This document shows, in pieces, positions 13,189 through 21,143 of a stretch of DNA of 37,990 bases. Under the pieces are notes generated by a model, which saw nothing but the letters and a program-made list of their open reading frames with translations, did no database searches and was not told the DNA's origin. The stretch is from a virus, in the IMG/VR virus record IMGVR_UViG_3300037099_000441, positions 1-37,990 of that record; one strand, 5' to 3'. The position numbers were made by a program, and so were the translations under genes. Each line of letters opens with the position of its first letter. Positions within the stretch are counted from its first letter, which is position 1.

Positions 13189-13246
13189 GAGGGCGTGTAC
13201 ACTCGAAAACACTCGAAAACCCCGTGAAAACACGCCCTCTTCTTCT
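13189..13246 (+). terminator. Long-range inverted repeat followed by a T-rich tail
   Basis: GAGGGCGTGT (13189-13198) pairs with ACACGCCCTC (13230-13239), followed by TTCTTCT. The 31-nt loop contains two ACACTCGAAA copies. It could stop plus-strand transcripts, but no gene ends here, so the role is uncertain. Confidence 0.35.
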
Positions 13247-13307
13247 ATAGTGTATAGATGTATACGGGGGGTAGAGGAAGGGGCGTATAACGGGGGGGCA
13301 ATATCCG

Positions 13308-13930
13308 TTATAGCGGATATTGCAGCGGGAATATCCCGCGGGAATATCCGCGTGAGTGACGCCCTGGCCCCCGGACAAGTGTTAGAACTAGCCAGCAGGG
13401 GTACATGGTGTACACTGGCCATCAAAAGAGTAACGATTACGAGCACTTAGACCCGTGCATACCGGCGTGTATACCCCCGGACGTATACACTACGGTGCGG
13501 CGCGGGGCGGGACGGCCTTCTACGGTGCGGCGCGGGGCGGTTCGGTGCGACGCGGCGCGGAATACAGGCAAATTCTCGATGGGAACGCTATTCCCTGCCC
13601 GACTTGGCCACCCGCCGCATTGCGTAAGATTCTACGCACTGCCTTGAAGCACCCTACACAACTCGTCGGATATTACCGGATATTACCCGGATATTGCCCG
13701 AATATCCGTCGTAATATCCGCCTCCGAGACCGAATATCCGCCTCCGAGACCGAATATCCGACGTAATATCCGCCTCCGAGACCGAATATCCTGCCCGTAA
13801 CGGGGAGGATATTGCCCGTAATGGGCCGGATATTACGTGCGCGGGCGTTCGGAATATCCGTTATAGTAGACAGCGGTCCCTTAGAGCGACGATAATATCC
13901 GCTATAGTGGATATTACCCGGATATTGGGC
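13308..13930. repeat. Iteron-like array of GGATATT/AATATCC
   Basis: By eye, 19 heptamers in both orientations: four at 13308-13355 and fifteen at 13667-13927. Some form palindromes, such as GCAATATCCG with CGGATATTGC around TTATAG at 13308-13333. A 20-bp unit CCTCCGAGACCGAATATCCG recurs at 13721 and 13741, and again, less its last base, at 13773. The mixed orientations and near-regular spacing suggest binding sites for a dedicated protein. Confidence 0.85.
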
Positions 13931-14235
13931 GTCGGTGTGCACACGCGGGGTAAGGTCGTATTGCGTCGGTGTGCGCACGCGGGTTATGGTGGGGTAAGGT
14001 CGTACGCATCATGCGCACGCGGGCGATGGGGTGTGTAAGGACGTACGCATCATGCCTAAGTAGCGGGCGATGGGGGGTGTGTAAGGACGTACGCGCAGTA
14101 CGCACGCAGGCGCCCGGTACGCACGCACATGCGGTTCGGTGCGGCGCGGGGCGATGGGCGTAGGGGGTAGGCCCGAGCGCGAAGTAGGGTCCCATAATCG
14201 GCCGCCCGCACGCATGGGGAGTAACCCGGAGATCC

Positions 14236-14445
14236 AAAATTTTTTTATATATTACCGACGGCCCCCCGCCGCCGCCGCCGCACGCATGGGAAGATAGGAA
14301 AAATATTATATTGCCGACGGCCCCCGCCGCCGCCGCACGCATGGGAAGATAGGAAAAATACTATATTGCCGACGGCCCCAAAGGATATCCCGACAGATAT
14401 TCGGTCGCCGCGCCCGCCGACGGCCCCAAAGGATATCCCGCATGT
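14236..14445. repeat. AT-rich tract and about 60-bp direct repeats
   Basis: An AT-only run of 19 nt (14236-14254) is followed by repeats built of GCCGACGGCCCC, (CCG)n, CACGCATGGGAAGATAGGAA and a TAT-rich end, with two full copies and partial copies carrying AAAGGATATCCCG. The alternation of very GC-rich and AT-rich blocks looks like a melting element beside protein sites. Confidence 0.75.
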
Positions 14446-14462
14446 TCGGGCCGCAAATACGC

Positions 14463-14498
14463 AAACCCCCGACACCTAACGAAAGGTGTCGGGGGTTT
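14463..14498 (-). terminator. Strong bidirectional terminator after the endolysin
   Basis: A perfect 15-bp stem, AAACCCCCGACACCT with AGGTGTCGGGGGTTT, around a 6-nt loop. It lies 29 nt beyond the endolysin stop, so it ends the minus-strand lysis/head transcript; the symmetry would also stop plus-strand transcription. Confidence 0.92.
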
Positions 14499-14527
14499 AG
14501 GATGTTCAGTGAGGGTATCGTGAAACA

Positions 14528-15142
14528 CTACATAAGCAAAGACAAGAACGTTTCGGGGTCACCCCCGCATTCGACAGAACGAGCGGCTAAAAAGAAAGCT
14601 TTGGCCGTAGTCACATTCCTTTCATTGGAGCAACCGTTCATGCGGCATTGCTTCCCGGCCTCCAGCCAGTCTTTAGCCTCCACAGCAGCAGAAAAGTGCG
14701 GATATCCGCCGTGGAAATTGTTCGGCCCTCGCGCCCACGCCATCGACATCAGACCCCATTGGGCATCGGCCGGATAGCTTGGCCAATCGGGGAACTGCGC
14801 CTTGACTAAGGACTCGTTGGCAGCCAATCGAACGGTGCAAAGTTCGTCGATGGCTTTCTCCGGGAGGGTGATGGTAGTGATCAGACGAAAAGCCTGGCCA
14901 CCGCGCGCGCAAAGGTCTTTGCGGCTCTTCACAAGAGCCCACTGCGCTTTGATGGTCTTGACGGTGGCTGCGGTTCCGTCTGCGTTGTTCACGAAGCCCA
15001 GGCAAACGGCCGAGGCGACGGGATCGATGAGGTTACCGCGACCGATTGTGACCAGACCTTCCGTGTCCAAGTACATGTAGGGCAGATGGCCCTCAAGCTT
15101 GTCGGTGAGCGAATTGAAGTTGTCAAACAGTTGCTGACGCAT
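14528..15142 (-). CDS. Endolysin, T4-type lysozyme (GH24-like)
   Basis: 204 residues. E17 (in LEGH), D26 (in YLDTEG) and T32 (in VTIGRGN) reproduce the T4 lysozyme triad E11-D20-T26 with exactly the same spacing of 9 and 6. It hydrolyses peptidoglycan for lysis. No signal peptide or membrane anchor, so it needs a holin. It overlaps the 3' end of the papain-like gene by 20 nt and is the last gene before the terminator. Confidence 0.93.
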   Translation of the reverse strand: MRQQLFDNFNSLTDKLEGHLPYMYLDTEGLVTIGRGNLIDPVASAVCLGFVNNADGTAATVKTIKAQWALVKSRKDLCARGGQAFRLITTITLPEKAIDELCTVRLAANESLVKAQFPDWPSYPADAQWGLMSMAWARGPNNFHGGYPHFSAAVEAKDWLEAGKQCRMNGCSNERNVTTAKAFFLAARSVECGGDPETFLSLLM

Positions 15143-15632
15143 GGGGTGCCTCGTATGCCTTCAGCATTCTCGCGAGCATACCGGGATCGATGCTCCGAAT
15201 ATCGGCTGCTGGAACGTCAGCGAACAGAGGGTGACCGATGCTCTTCAGGATAAGCGCCGCGGCTTCCGAACAGAACATGTGATGAGGGTTCGCGAAGGCG
15301 TTTGGCCAACGCTTTCCGAAGAGCATCCCGATGCGAACTACGAGCTCGCCGAGAATGCCCGAGTAGTCGTAAGGCGTGTCCCACCAAGCCGTGCAAAGGT
15401 CAAACGCGGCTTGCGCCGGCTTGCCGCCCGTTATGCAGTACTCTTCCACGACTTCGCCTTGATGCCCGAGGCGACAACGGAAACCGTCCCAAGCGGCCTC
15501 GAAGAAGACATCGCGATCGGCTAGAGCAAGCTCGAACCGTAGATACGCGTGGGACTCCGGGGCGAGGGTAATCCAACGGATGGCCCTCGACACGAAGTCA
15601 TTGGCCGTAGAGAAGCCCACGTAGAGTTTCAT
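15123..15632 (-). CDS. Permuted papain-like (NlpC/P60 superfamily) enzyme
   Basis: 169 residues. H28 in ESHAYLRF precedes C121 in MFCSEAAALIL. This His-before-Cys order is that of circularly permuted NlpC/P60 enzymes (YiiX/LRAT type). Likely an amidase or hydrolase acting on cell-wall peptides or lipids; its position among lysis genes favours the wall. ATG 15632 overlaps the previous stop (ATGA). Confidence 0.8.
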   Translation of the reverse strand: MKLYVGFSTANDFVSRAIRWITLAPESHAYLRFELALADRDVFFEAAWDGFRCRLGHQGEVVEEYCITGGKPAQAAFDLCTAWWDTPYDYSGILGELVVRIGMLFGKRWPNAFANPHHMFCSEAAALILKSIGHPLFADVPAADIRSIDPGMLARMLKAYEAPHASATV

Positions 15633-15838
15633 TTGCCCTCAAGGGTTCGCAGATTCGCGGCGGTCTCCGACACGACGGACGGAGCGATGGGCGCGATGGG
15701 CGCGATGGGCGCGGTGGACGCGGTGGGCGCGGTGGACGAGGCCTTGATACTCGCGACGAGATTCTCGACGTCTTGCACAATCTCCGGCGCGAAGGTGAAG
15801 ATTTCCTGTAGCAGAGCGATGACAACAGCGGGGTTCAT
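15629..15838 (-). CDS. Small protein with Ala/Pro/Ile repeat (69 aa)
   Basis: MNPAVVIALLQEIFTFAPEI and onward: an N-terminal amphipathic helix, then a TAP/IAP repeat encoded by a short tandem repeat. Linked by ATGA overlaps on both sides. It might be a tail- or lysis-associated small protein; not recognised. Confidence 0.65.
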   Translation of the reverse strand: MNPAVVIALLQEIFTFAPEIVQDVENLVASIKASSTAPTASTAPIAPIAPIAPSVVSETAANLRTLEGK

Positions 15839-16398
15839 ATGCTGAGGGCTTTCAGGTTGGGTGTGGTGAGAACGAACGCGGCGTCCGAAGCGGCGTCCGA
15901 AGCGGCGTCCGTAACCGAGGCGTCCAGAGCGGGCGGCGGAGCGGGCGGCGGAGCGGGGGGCGTGACGGTCGTTCCGGCGTCCGCGGCGACGCAAGTGGGG
16001 TCCGTAAAGCGGTCGGCCAGGGTCATAGCGTCTTCGATAACGGCCAAGGTCGCTTCAGAAACATCCAGGTCTTGGCCAACAGATTCGACAAGGGCTACGG
16101 CCTGAAGCATGGCGCATCCGGCCTTGGGGTTGAAGCCCGTATCGACGGCTTGAGCGGCCGTCTGTAGAAGATTCTGCGCTACGATAAGCGTCTTCGCACA
16201 AGCGGTCTGGCTGGTAGCCACGCCGCTAGCCTTGGCGTGCGCAACGCAAGCGTCGGACGCCACATTCCAAACCGTCGTCGCCAAGACGATGGCGGCCACT
16301 TGATCCGCGTGCGACGGGGTCGACGACGCGGGTAGAGTCGAACAGCCGAGCACACCGCCGAGGATACATCCAAGGCCGAGGACAAACACATTTTTCAT
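15835..16398 (-). CDS. Phage lipoprotein, lysis cassette
   Basis: 187 residues with a lipoprotein signal: MKNVFVLGLGCILGG then VLGC with the lipobox Cys at 19. The mature part is helical with several cysteines and ends in a PPAPPPAPPPAL linker and DAAS repeats. Outer-membrane anchoring in a diderm host is expected. An o-spanin-like or exclusion role is possible but it is longer than usual spanins. Overlaps both neighbours by ATGA. Confidence 0.8.
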   Translation of the reverse strand: MKNVFVLGLGCILGGVLGCSTLPASSTPSHADQVAAIVLATTVWNVASDACVAHAKASGVATSQTACAKTLIVAQNLLQTAAQAVDTGFNPKAGCAMLQAVALVESVGQDLDVSEATLAVIEDAMTLADRFTDPTCVAADAGTTVTPPAPPPAPPPALDASVTDAASDAASDAAFVLTTPNLKALSI

Positions 16399-16640
16399 GG
16401 AGACACCGGGGGGTTATCCGCGACGATCGCGGGGGTTACGGGGGCGGGCGCGACGGGGGCGGGCGCGACGGGCGCGGCTGGGATGGCGGAAGGCGAAATG
16501 TGCGCCAAAACGCCGAGAAGGGCCGTAGCTACGGACGCCGTGATCTGAGCTGCTTGGCCAACATGCGGGTCACCCGCCAATTGCGTGGCCACGCCAGCGG
16601 CGCACATGAGGAACAACATGAAGTAGTGGATAGCTTTCAT
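16395..16640 (-). CDS. Small membrane protein, holin candidate
   Basis: 81 residues. MKAIHYFMLFLMCAAGVATQ and ITASVATALLGVLAHI make two predicted membrane helices, followed by an APVAPAPV repeat tail. AAGGAGT lies upstream of ATG 16640. Size, topology and position beside endolysin genes suit a class II holin, but no family signature proves it. Confidence 0.6.
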   Translation of the reverse strand: MKAIHYFMLFLMCAAGVATQLAGDPHVGQAAQITASVATALLGVLAHISPSAIPAAPVAPAPVAPAPVTPAIVADNPPVSP

Positions 16641-16686
16641 CGGACTCCTTACCCTGAAGCTAGCACCGCTCCCGCACGTGTCAAGG

Positions 16687-16986
16687 TCAGCGGCGCACTA
16701 TTCCTGAAACGGACGTGCTTTTGATCAAGATGAAGAGACCTGTCACGATTTGGCCCGCTGTAACAGGGTAGGTCCTAGTCGTGGTGTCGCCGGCCAATTG
16801 CGCGACCAAGTTGCCCGTCGCGCCGCAATAGAAGTCGGTAGCGCAAGGATGCAGGCCGTTGGTCGGGTCGGTCAAGTCGAGATCGGCAACGCCCCCGGTG
16901 AAAGCCACGCTGACCGCAGGCTTCTCTACGTGGGAGTATTCCACTATTTGCGCGATGGTCGGGAATCCGCCTACGGGGAACGTCAT
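16687..16986 (-). CDS. Small virion protein resembling spike base proteins
   Basis: 99 residues. The C-terminal half (CATDFYCGATGNLVAQLAGD, then YPVTAGQIVTGLF and SVSGIV) matches the beta-rich pattern of short spike base proteins known from gene transfer agents (Rcc01079 type). ATG 16986 overlaps the stop of the 52-aa gene. Likely sits with the fibres on the virion; likeness by pattern only. Confidence 0.55.
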   Translation of the reverse strand: MTFPVGGFPTIAQIVEYSHVEKPAVSVAFTGGVADLDLTDPTNGLHPCATDFYCGATGNLVAQLAGDTTTRTYPVTAGQIVTGLFILIKSTSVSGIVRR

Positions 16987-17141
16987 GGCTTTTTAGTCCA
17001 AAAATTGTTGATGTAGTGGGACACAATCGCGCCACAAGCCGCGGTAATCATCGCGAAAACGAATCGCCCGATCCACTCCGCAGCCCCCGGCAAAGACATC
17101 GCAGCGGCGGAGGAGAGTAGGCCGATGATACTATGGCGCAT
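16983..17141 (-). CDS. 52-aa membrane protein, holin candidate
   Basis: MRHSIIGLLSSAAAMSLPGA then a segment with FVFAMITAACGAIV, ending FWTKKP: one or two membrane spans and a basic C-terminus. The late box CTAAAAT ends 5 nt before ATG 17141, so it heads the lysis transcript. A holin is the natural guess; not provable here. Confidence 0.6.
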   Translation of the reverse strand: MRHSIIGLLSSAAAMSLPGAAEWIGRFVFAMITAACGAIVSHYINNFWTKKP

Positions 17142-17153
17142 GGTGGATTTTAG
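17142..17153 (-). promoter_or_regulatory. Late-type box before the lysis genes
   Basis: CTAAAAT (minus, 17153-17147), 5 nt, ATG 17141. No -35 match visible. Confidence 0.7.
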
Positions 17154-17162
17154 CACGGCTGG

Positions 17163-18698
17163 TTACCTTGTGCTGCAAGTGACTGTACCGCCACTCGTAT
17201 ACGCCCCGGGAGCGCCCACGTTCACATAGAAGGAATTGGCATCGGCCACAACTACGCGCAATTGCTGGCCATTCACACCGGTAGCACCGCCGACACCGTT
17301 GATATTCACGAGATCCCCCGTCCAAAGGCCGTGATTTGCGGACGTGACCAGAGGGTTGGTGGTATTGGTCACGCCCGTTATGACCGTCTGGGGCACATTC
17401 AACGCACTTGTGCGGCTCCGTAACACATAGGATGCCAAGTCGCGAGCACCCAGGGAGTACGGCGAACCGACGTAGAAGCCGAAGTTCGTAAAGGCCGCGG
17501 AAGCCATTGACGCAATTTGAGCCCAGTGCCGCCCGTCCAAGGAGAATTGCGCGTTGATATGGGTCCCGTCGTTCAGGAACCGCAGGCGAGCTAGGTTGTA
17601 GCCGCACACCAATTGGGAAGAGTCAATACCCGACGAGGAGCTTCTACCGCTAGCGCCTATGACGAAAGAGTCCATGGCGTAGCCGTTGCTATTGAAGTAC
17701 AGGTAGTTCACATACACCGTGGACGTACCCGATACGGTGCCATTCGAGATGGCTACGCCTATCCCGGGGTAGCCGCCTGGAAGCGCTTGGGGGCTGATAG
17801 TACCGGCAAACTCCACTAGCCAAGGGGTGCTTGCAGGCAGCGACGCAGCCTTCAGCAGCACGGACTCTTGATTCGTCGTGAAAGCCGTGTCGCTAGGGGA
17901 CGAGGTAAGAAATATGACATCCCCATCGGACCGGGTCGCTATGCCGGTACCGCATACAGTGTAGTCAGACAGAACGGGTGGTACGCCTATGAGCTCACCC
18001 TGGAACACTACTTGCCAAGCCGTACCGTTGTCCAAGTATACGAAGGGGAGATCAGTGCAGTAGTAGAGGGCGCCGGCTTGGCCGGGGGGTGGTCGGCTGC
18101 CGAAGGGTCCGGTACCGGTAGGGATAGAGCCCGGGAACACGATGGCCACGGATTCGACCGCAGCGATGTTCCCCCCGGAGACCGTCACTTGCGCTACGTG
18201 CGCGCTATCTCCGTAGGTACCATCCGGGAGACCGGAACTACCCGCGGGTCCCGTCGGACCCGTCGGACCCGGAGGCCCTGCCGGTCCCGTCGCGCCCGTC
18301 GCACCCGTCGCGCCCGGAGTACCCGAGCTGGAGAGACCGCTGAAGCCGGACGGAGACACGGTAGATTCGGCCGTTATTACCGCTCCCGGCAGAGCGTTCT
18401 CCGACTCCCCGAGGTTGGTCAGAATCATGTGAGAGGAGTTTGGCACCGATGAGACGGAGTAATTGCCCCCGGTAGCCACGAAAACAGCTTGGCCAACCGA
18501 CACCCACATGGCATCGATCACGGGCACGCTCACGGTGCCCCCAACAGCGGGCTGAACGAATGACGCCGTTGTCGCCGTGAAAGCGTTGCTACCCGAGGGT
18601 CCTGGCGACCCAGTGGGGCCGGCCAGCCCTAGAACGGACGAGTACGAAGTCGCTGTAACCGGGGCAGGGGAGCTGACGTTGCTGGTTAGAGTGGTCAT
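17163..18698 (-). CDS. Collagen-like tail fibre protein, second copy
   Basis: 511 residues. A G-x-x collagen-like block (GATGATGPAGPPGPTGPTG) separates an N-terminal attachment part from a beta-rich body with LARLRFLNDGT and DGRHWAQ. The C-terminal module HGLWTGDLVNINGV and NGQQLRVVVADANSFYVNV resembles an FCCH-like domain common at phage fibre ends. It is a tandem duplicate of the next gene (18711-20258), with nearly identical last 40 codons. Probably host receptor binding. The late box lies 5 nt before ATG 18698. Confidence 0.85.
   Translation of the reverse strand: MTTLTSNVSSPAPVTATSYSSVLGLAGPTGSPGPSGSNAFTATTASFVQPAVGGTVSVPVIDAMWVSVGQAVFVATGGNYSVSSVPNSSHMILTNLGESENALPGAVITAESTVSPSGFSGLSSSGTPGATGATGATGPAGPPGPTGPTGPAGSSGLPDGTYGDSAHVAQVTVSGGNIAAVESVAIVFPGSIPTGTGPFGSRPPPGQAGALYYCTDLPFVYLDNGTAWQVVFQGELIGVPPVLSDYTVCGTGIATRSDGDVIFLTSSPSDTAFTTNQESVLLKAASLPASTPWLVEFAGTISPQALPGGYPGIGVAISNGTVSGTSTVYVNYLYFNSNGYAMDSFVIGASGRSSSSGIDSSQLVCGYNLARLRFLNDGTHINAQFSLDGRHWAQIASMASAAFTNFGFYVGSPYSLGARDLASYVLRSRTSALNVPQTVITGVTNTTNPLVTSANHGLWTGDLVNINGVGGATGVNGQQLRVVVADANSFYVNVGAPGAYTSGGTVTCSTR
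17166..17290 (-). repeat. 3' duplication shared by the two fibre genes
   Basis: About 125 bp are almost identical to 18714-18840, whereas the middle of the genes has diverged. This suggests gene conversion or selection on the C-terminal module. Confidence 0.85.
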
Positions 18699-18710
18699 GT
18701 TCTATTTTAG
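18699..18710 (-). promoter_or_regulatory. Late-type box before the second fibre gene
   Basis: CTAAAAT (18710-18704), 5 nt, ATG 18698; directly after the stop of the first fibre gene. Confidence 0.7.
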
Positions 18711-20258
18711 TCATCGCGAGGTGCAAGTGACCGTACCGCCACTCGTATACGCCCCGGGAGCGCCCACGTTCACGTAGAAGGAATTGGCATCGGCCACAAC
18801 TACGCGCAATTGCTGGCCATTCACTCCGGTAGCTCCCGTGACACCGTGAATGTTCACGAGATCGCCCGTGCGAAGGCCGTGACTTGCGGACGCGACAAGC
18901 GGGTTAGCGGACGATCCTACGGCCGTTATAGCCGTCTGGGGCACATTCAACGCACTTATGCGATTACGTAGCACGTAGGACGTCAAGTCGTGATAGTTGT
19001 TGCTTAGGGGATTGCCGACGAAAAAGCCAAAATAGGAGAAGGTCGCGGAGCCTACTATGGTTGCTCCCGTGTTCATCTGAGCCCAGTGCCGCCCGTCCAA
19101 AGAGAATTGACCATTTAGATAGGTCCCGTCGTTCAGTATACGCAAGCGAGCTAGGTTGTAGCCGCACTGCATTTGCAAGGGAGTAGTGCCGTAATTAGCA
19201 CCTACTGCCCCGTTCAGTGTGAACGTACTGAAACCGAAGCTGCTACTTGTCCCATCCAAGAAATAGTGTGCGGCGTAGCATAAGGACGAACCGAGGGTGT
19301 TCCCGTTGCTGACGACCATACCGGCACCCACATTGTTGGTAAGCCCGGGCACTTGAGGGCTTACAGTACCCGCAAACTCCACTATCCAGGGGGTACTCGC
19401 CGGCAGGGACGCAGGTTGTAGGAACGCCGCGATGTTCGTAGCCGTGAAAGCGGCGTCGTTAGGGGAGATATCGGCTAAGATCACGTCTCCTTCGGTTCTC
19501 GCGCAAGCGTTCGTTCCGTAAGTCGTATAGCCGGATAGCGCCGGGGGTACGCCTATGTTCTCGTTGTGGAACAGCACTTGCCACGCGGAACCGCTATCTA
19601 CGTATACGAAGGGCAGGTCGGTGCAATAGTACAAGGCCCCGGAGTTGCCCGGAGCCGGTCGACTGGCGAAAGGCCCGCTCGCTCTCGAGGTCACCGAAGG
19701 GGTGGATATGACGGCCGATGATACCGAGACCGGGTGCGTGCCCGCCACTACTATCACGTCCGAGTGTGTGCTATTTCCGAAGGTGCCGTTAGACAGCGTT
19801 CCCAGACCCGCAGGCCCCGCAGCGCCCGGGGGTCCTGTGGGTCCCGTGGGTCCCGTGGGTCCCGTGGGTCCCGTCGCACCCGTCGGCCCCGGTGCCGAAG
19901 ATCCGGTACCCTCGCCCGTGGGAGACACGAAAACGCCTGCGCCTGTTAGGGTCCCCGGAAGCGTGCTTCGCACGCCCCCCAGATTCGTCAGTGTCACCGA
20001 TGACCCGGACTTGGCTGCTACCAGGTAGGTGCCCACATTCATGAGCCAGAGAGTTTGGCCAACCGACACCCATGCGGCGTCGCTTAGACTCACGGTCACG
20101 TTACTGCCGACTGCCGGTTGCATGAGCGTGGCAGTAGTTCGGGAGAAGCCGGACGACCCCGTAGGCCCGGGCGCTCCCGGCAGTCCCTGCGTGACCATAG
20201 TTTTGGCCAACGCGATGCCGGAAGGCGTCAGATTCCCGGGGACCACACCGTATTTCAT
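18711..20258 (-). CDS. Collagen-like tail fibre protein, first copy
   Basis: 515 residues, the paralogue of the gene at 17163. Collagen-like blocks GLPGAPGPTGSSG near the N-terminus and GPTGATGPTGPTGPTG at about 125-150; then PASLPASTPWIVEFAGTVSP and DGRHWAQ as in the partner, and the same FCCH-like end. The first residues MKYGVVPGNLTPSGIALAKT may attach to the virion. ATG 20258 overlaps the stop of the terminator-like gene (ATGA). The two fibres may give different or mixed receptor specificity. Confidence 0.85.
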   Translation of the reverse strand: MKYGVVPGNLTPSGIALAKTMVTQGLPGAPGPTGSSGFSRTTATLMQPAVGSNVTVSLSDAAWVSVGQTLWLMNVGTYLVAAKSGSSVTLTNLGGVRSTLPGTLTGAGVFVSPTGEGTGSSAPGPTGATGPTGPTGPTGPTGPPGAAGPAGLGTLSNGTFGNSTHSDVIVVAGTHPVSVSSAVISTPSVTSRASGPFASRPAPGNSGALYYCTDLPFVYVDSGSAWQVLFHNENIGVPPALSGYTTYGTNACARTEGDVILADISPNDAAFTATNIAAFLQPASLPASTPWIVEFAGTVSPQVPGLTNNVGAGMVVSNGNTLGSSLCYAAHYFLDGTSSSFGFSTFTLNGAVGANYGTTPLQMQCGYNLARLRILNDGTYLNGQFSLDGRHWAQMNTGATIVGSATFSYFGFFVGNPLSNNYHDLTSYVLRNRISALNVPQTAITAVGSSANPLVASASHGLRTGDLVNIHGVTGATGVNGQQLRVVVADANSFYVNVGAPGAYTSGGTVTCTSR

Positions 20259-20806
20259 GGCGTGAAAGTGCCCGTAATCGTGTTATTCGGCAGGATTTCG
20301 GCTATGTAATCGCCACCCTGCCCCGGCAGGATGATGCCCGTTTTGACCATAGAAATGCCGCTAAGTCGAATGTCCGCCACCGCGGCGCACACTTCTCGCG
20401 TCTCGGCCTTGAATTGTCGATCCACCGCAGGCGACATCCACTGGAAGGCCAGCATCATCTCGTTCAAGGACTCCGTAGAGGCAGCCGATCGTATGCCTAT
20501 GCGTATGGCTTCGATGAGCTCGATGGCCTCGGCGCCGCCGTCGTAGACCTCGGCGCGCACGGATACGATGACGTCCCGGTTCCCTATCTCGAGGACGTAG
20601 GAAGTGCCCACGGGGTACGCCGGATCGCTCCAAACGGGCCTATGCTCGTCTACATGTCTGGCCACTACCGACTTGTAGGTCAGTACTATCTGAGCGCGAT
20701 CTATGTCGCCTATTTGCGGGGTCGGATCGTGCGAAAATACGACGTTTTGGATGCCCGTCAGGCTCTTTATCAGGGCTATAAAGCCCCGTGTGTCAAGAAC
20801 CGCCAT
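20255..20806 (-). CDS. Putative tail terminator / neck protein
   Basis: 183 residues. Beta-rich middle with R- and G-containing strands (DVIVSVRAEVYDG) and a C-terminal NNTITGTF; resembles the neck or tail terminator family (LIC_12616-like) that caps the tail tube. Its position after the other neck genes agrees. The late box lies 5 nt before ATG 20806, and the start overlaps the metallopeptidase gene by 14 nt. Confidence 0.6.
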   Translation of the reverse strand: MAVLDTRGFIALIKSLTGIQNVVFSHDPTPQIGDIDRAQIVLTYKSVVARHVDEHRPVWSDPAYPVGTSYVLEIGNRDVIVSVRAEVYDGGAEAIELIEAIRIGIRSAASTESLNEMMLAFQWMSPAVDRQFKAETREVCAAVADIRLSGISMVKTGIILPGQGGDYIAEILPNNTITGTFTP

Positions 20807-21143
20807 GGCTGATTTTAGGCTTTCCGAACAGGGCCAACACGTGCGGCGTCATCACGCGCACGAAGGTCTCTTCCCATGCAGAGAGGGCTTTCGGACTTAC
20901 CCCATTGGGGAGAGCGGCCACTATCGCATGTCCCGCCCCCGAGCACGCTATCATAGCATGCAGGCATTCGTGTACTAAAGTGTCCGTCTTTCTAGTTTGC
21001 GAAGCGTCCTTATCGAGCCAAATAACGCAGGCACTAGGATCGCATAGGCCCCAGGCATTGGACAATTCAGGCTGGTCCTTAGTGTCGCCTTCGCAAACCT
21101 TCCACGTCTGCCCGCAAATCGTGATCGAGCCCAGTATCTTCAC
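20793..21143 (-). CDS. Zinc metallopeptidase-like protein
   Basis: 116 residues. HECLH at 58-62 in TDTLVHECLHAMIACSG is the gluzincin-type zinc motif; a small alpha/beta fold before it (CVIWLDKD) and a helical tail after it fit short phage SprT/ImmA-like peptidases. Cleavage of a structural protein or host target is possible. Four cysteines lie before the motif. ATG 21143 overlaps the previous stop. Confidence 0.75.
   Translation of the reverse strand: MKILGSITICGQTWKVCEGDTKDQPELSNAWGLCDPSACVIWLDKDASQTRKTDTLVHECLHAMIACSGAGHAIVAALPNGVSPKALSAWEETFVRVMTPHVLALFGKPKISHGGS
20807..20818 (-). promoter_or_regulatory. Late-type box before the tail-terminator-like gene
   Basis: CTAAAAT (20818-20812), 5 nt, ATG 20806; lies within the 3' end of the metallopeptidase gene. 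Confidence 0.68.

Larger units (their letters stand above)
13080..14462. other. 1.4-kb gene-poor, repeat-dense region (candidate origin)
   Basis: No frame here has protein-like composition or a ribosome site. The sequence holds several repeat families: GGATATT/AATATCC heptamers, GTGCGGCGCGGGGCGG units (13494-13560 and near 14130), GTAAGGxCGTACG units (13960-14110), and roughly 60-bp units with an AT-rich tract (14236-14445). Iteron-like arrays plus an AT-rich stretch next to the clamp gene suggest a replication origin; a large regulatory or packaging region is the alternative. Confidence 0.6.

Noticed and set aside
13057-13446. 129-codon minus-strand frame in the repeat region
   Set aside because: Runs through the clamp promoter and repeats; no ribosome site; composition not protein-like.
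13308-13930. CRISPR array
   Set aside because: Heptamers are short, in both orientations and irregularly spaced, without uniform spacers.
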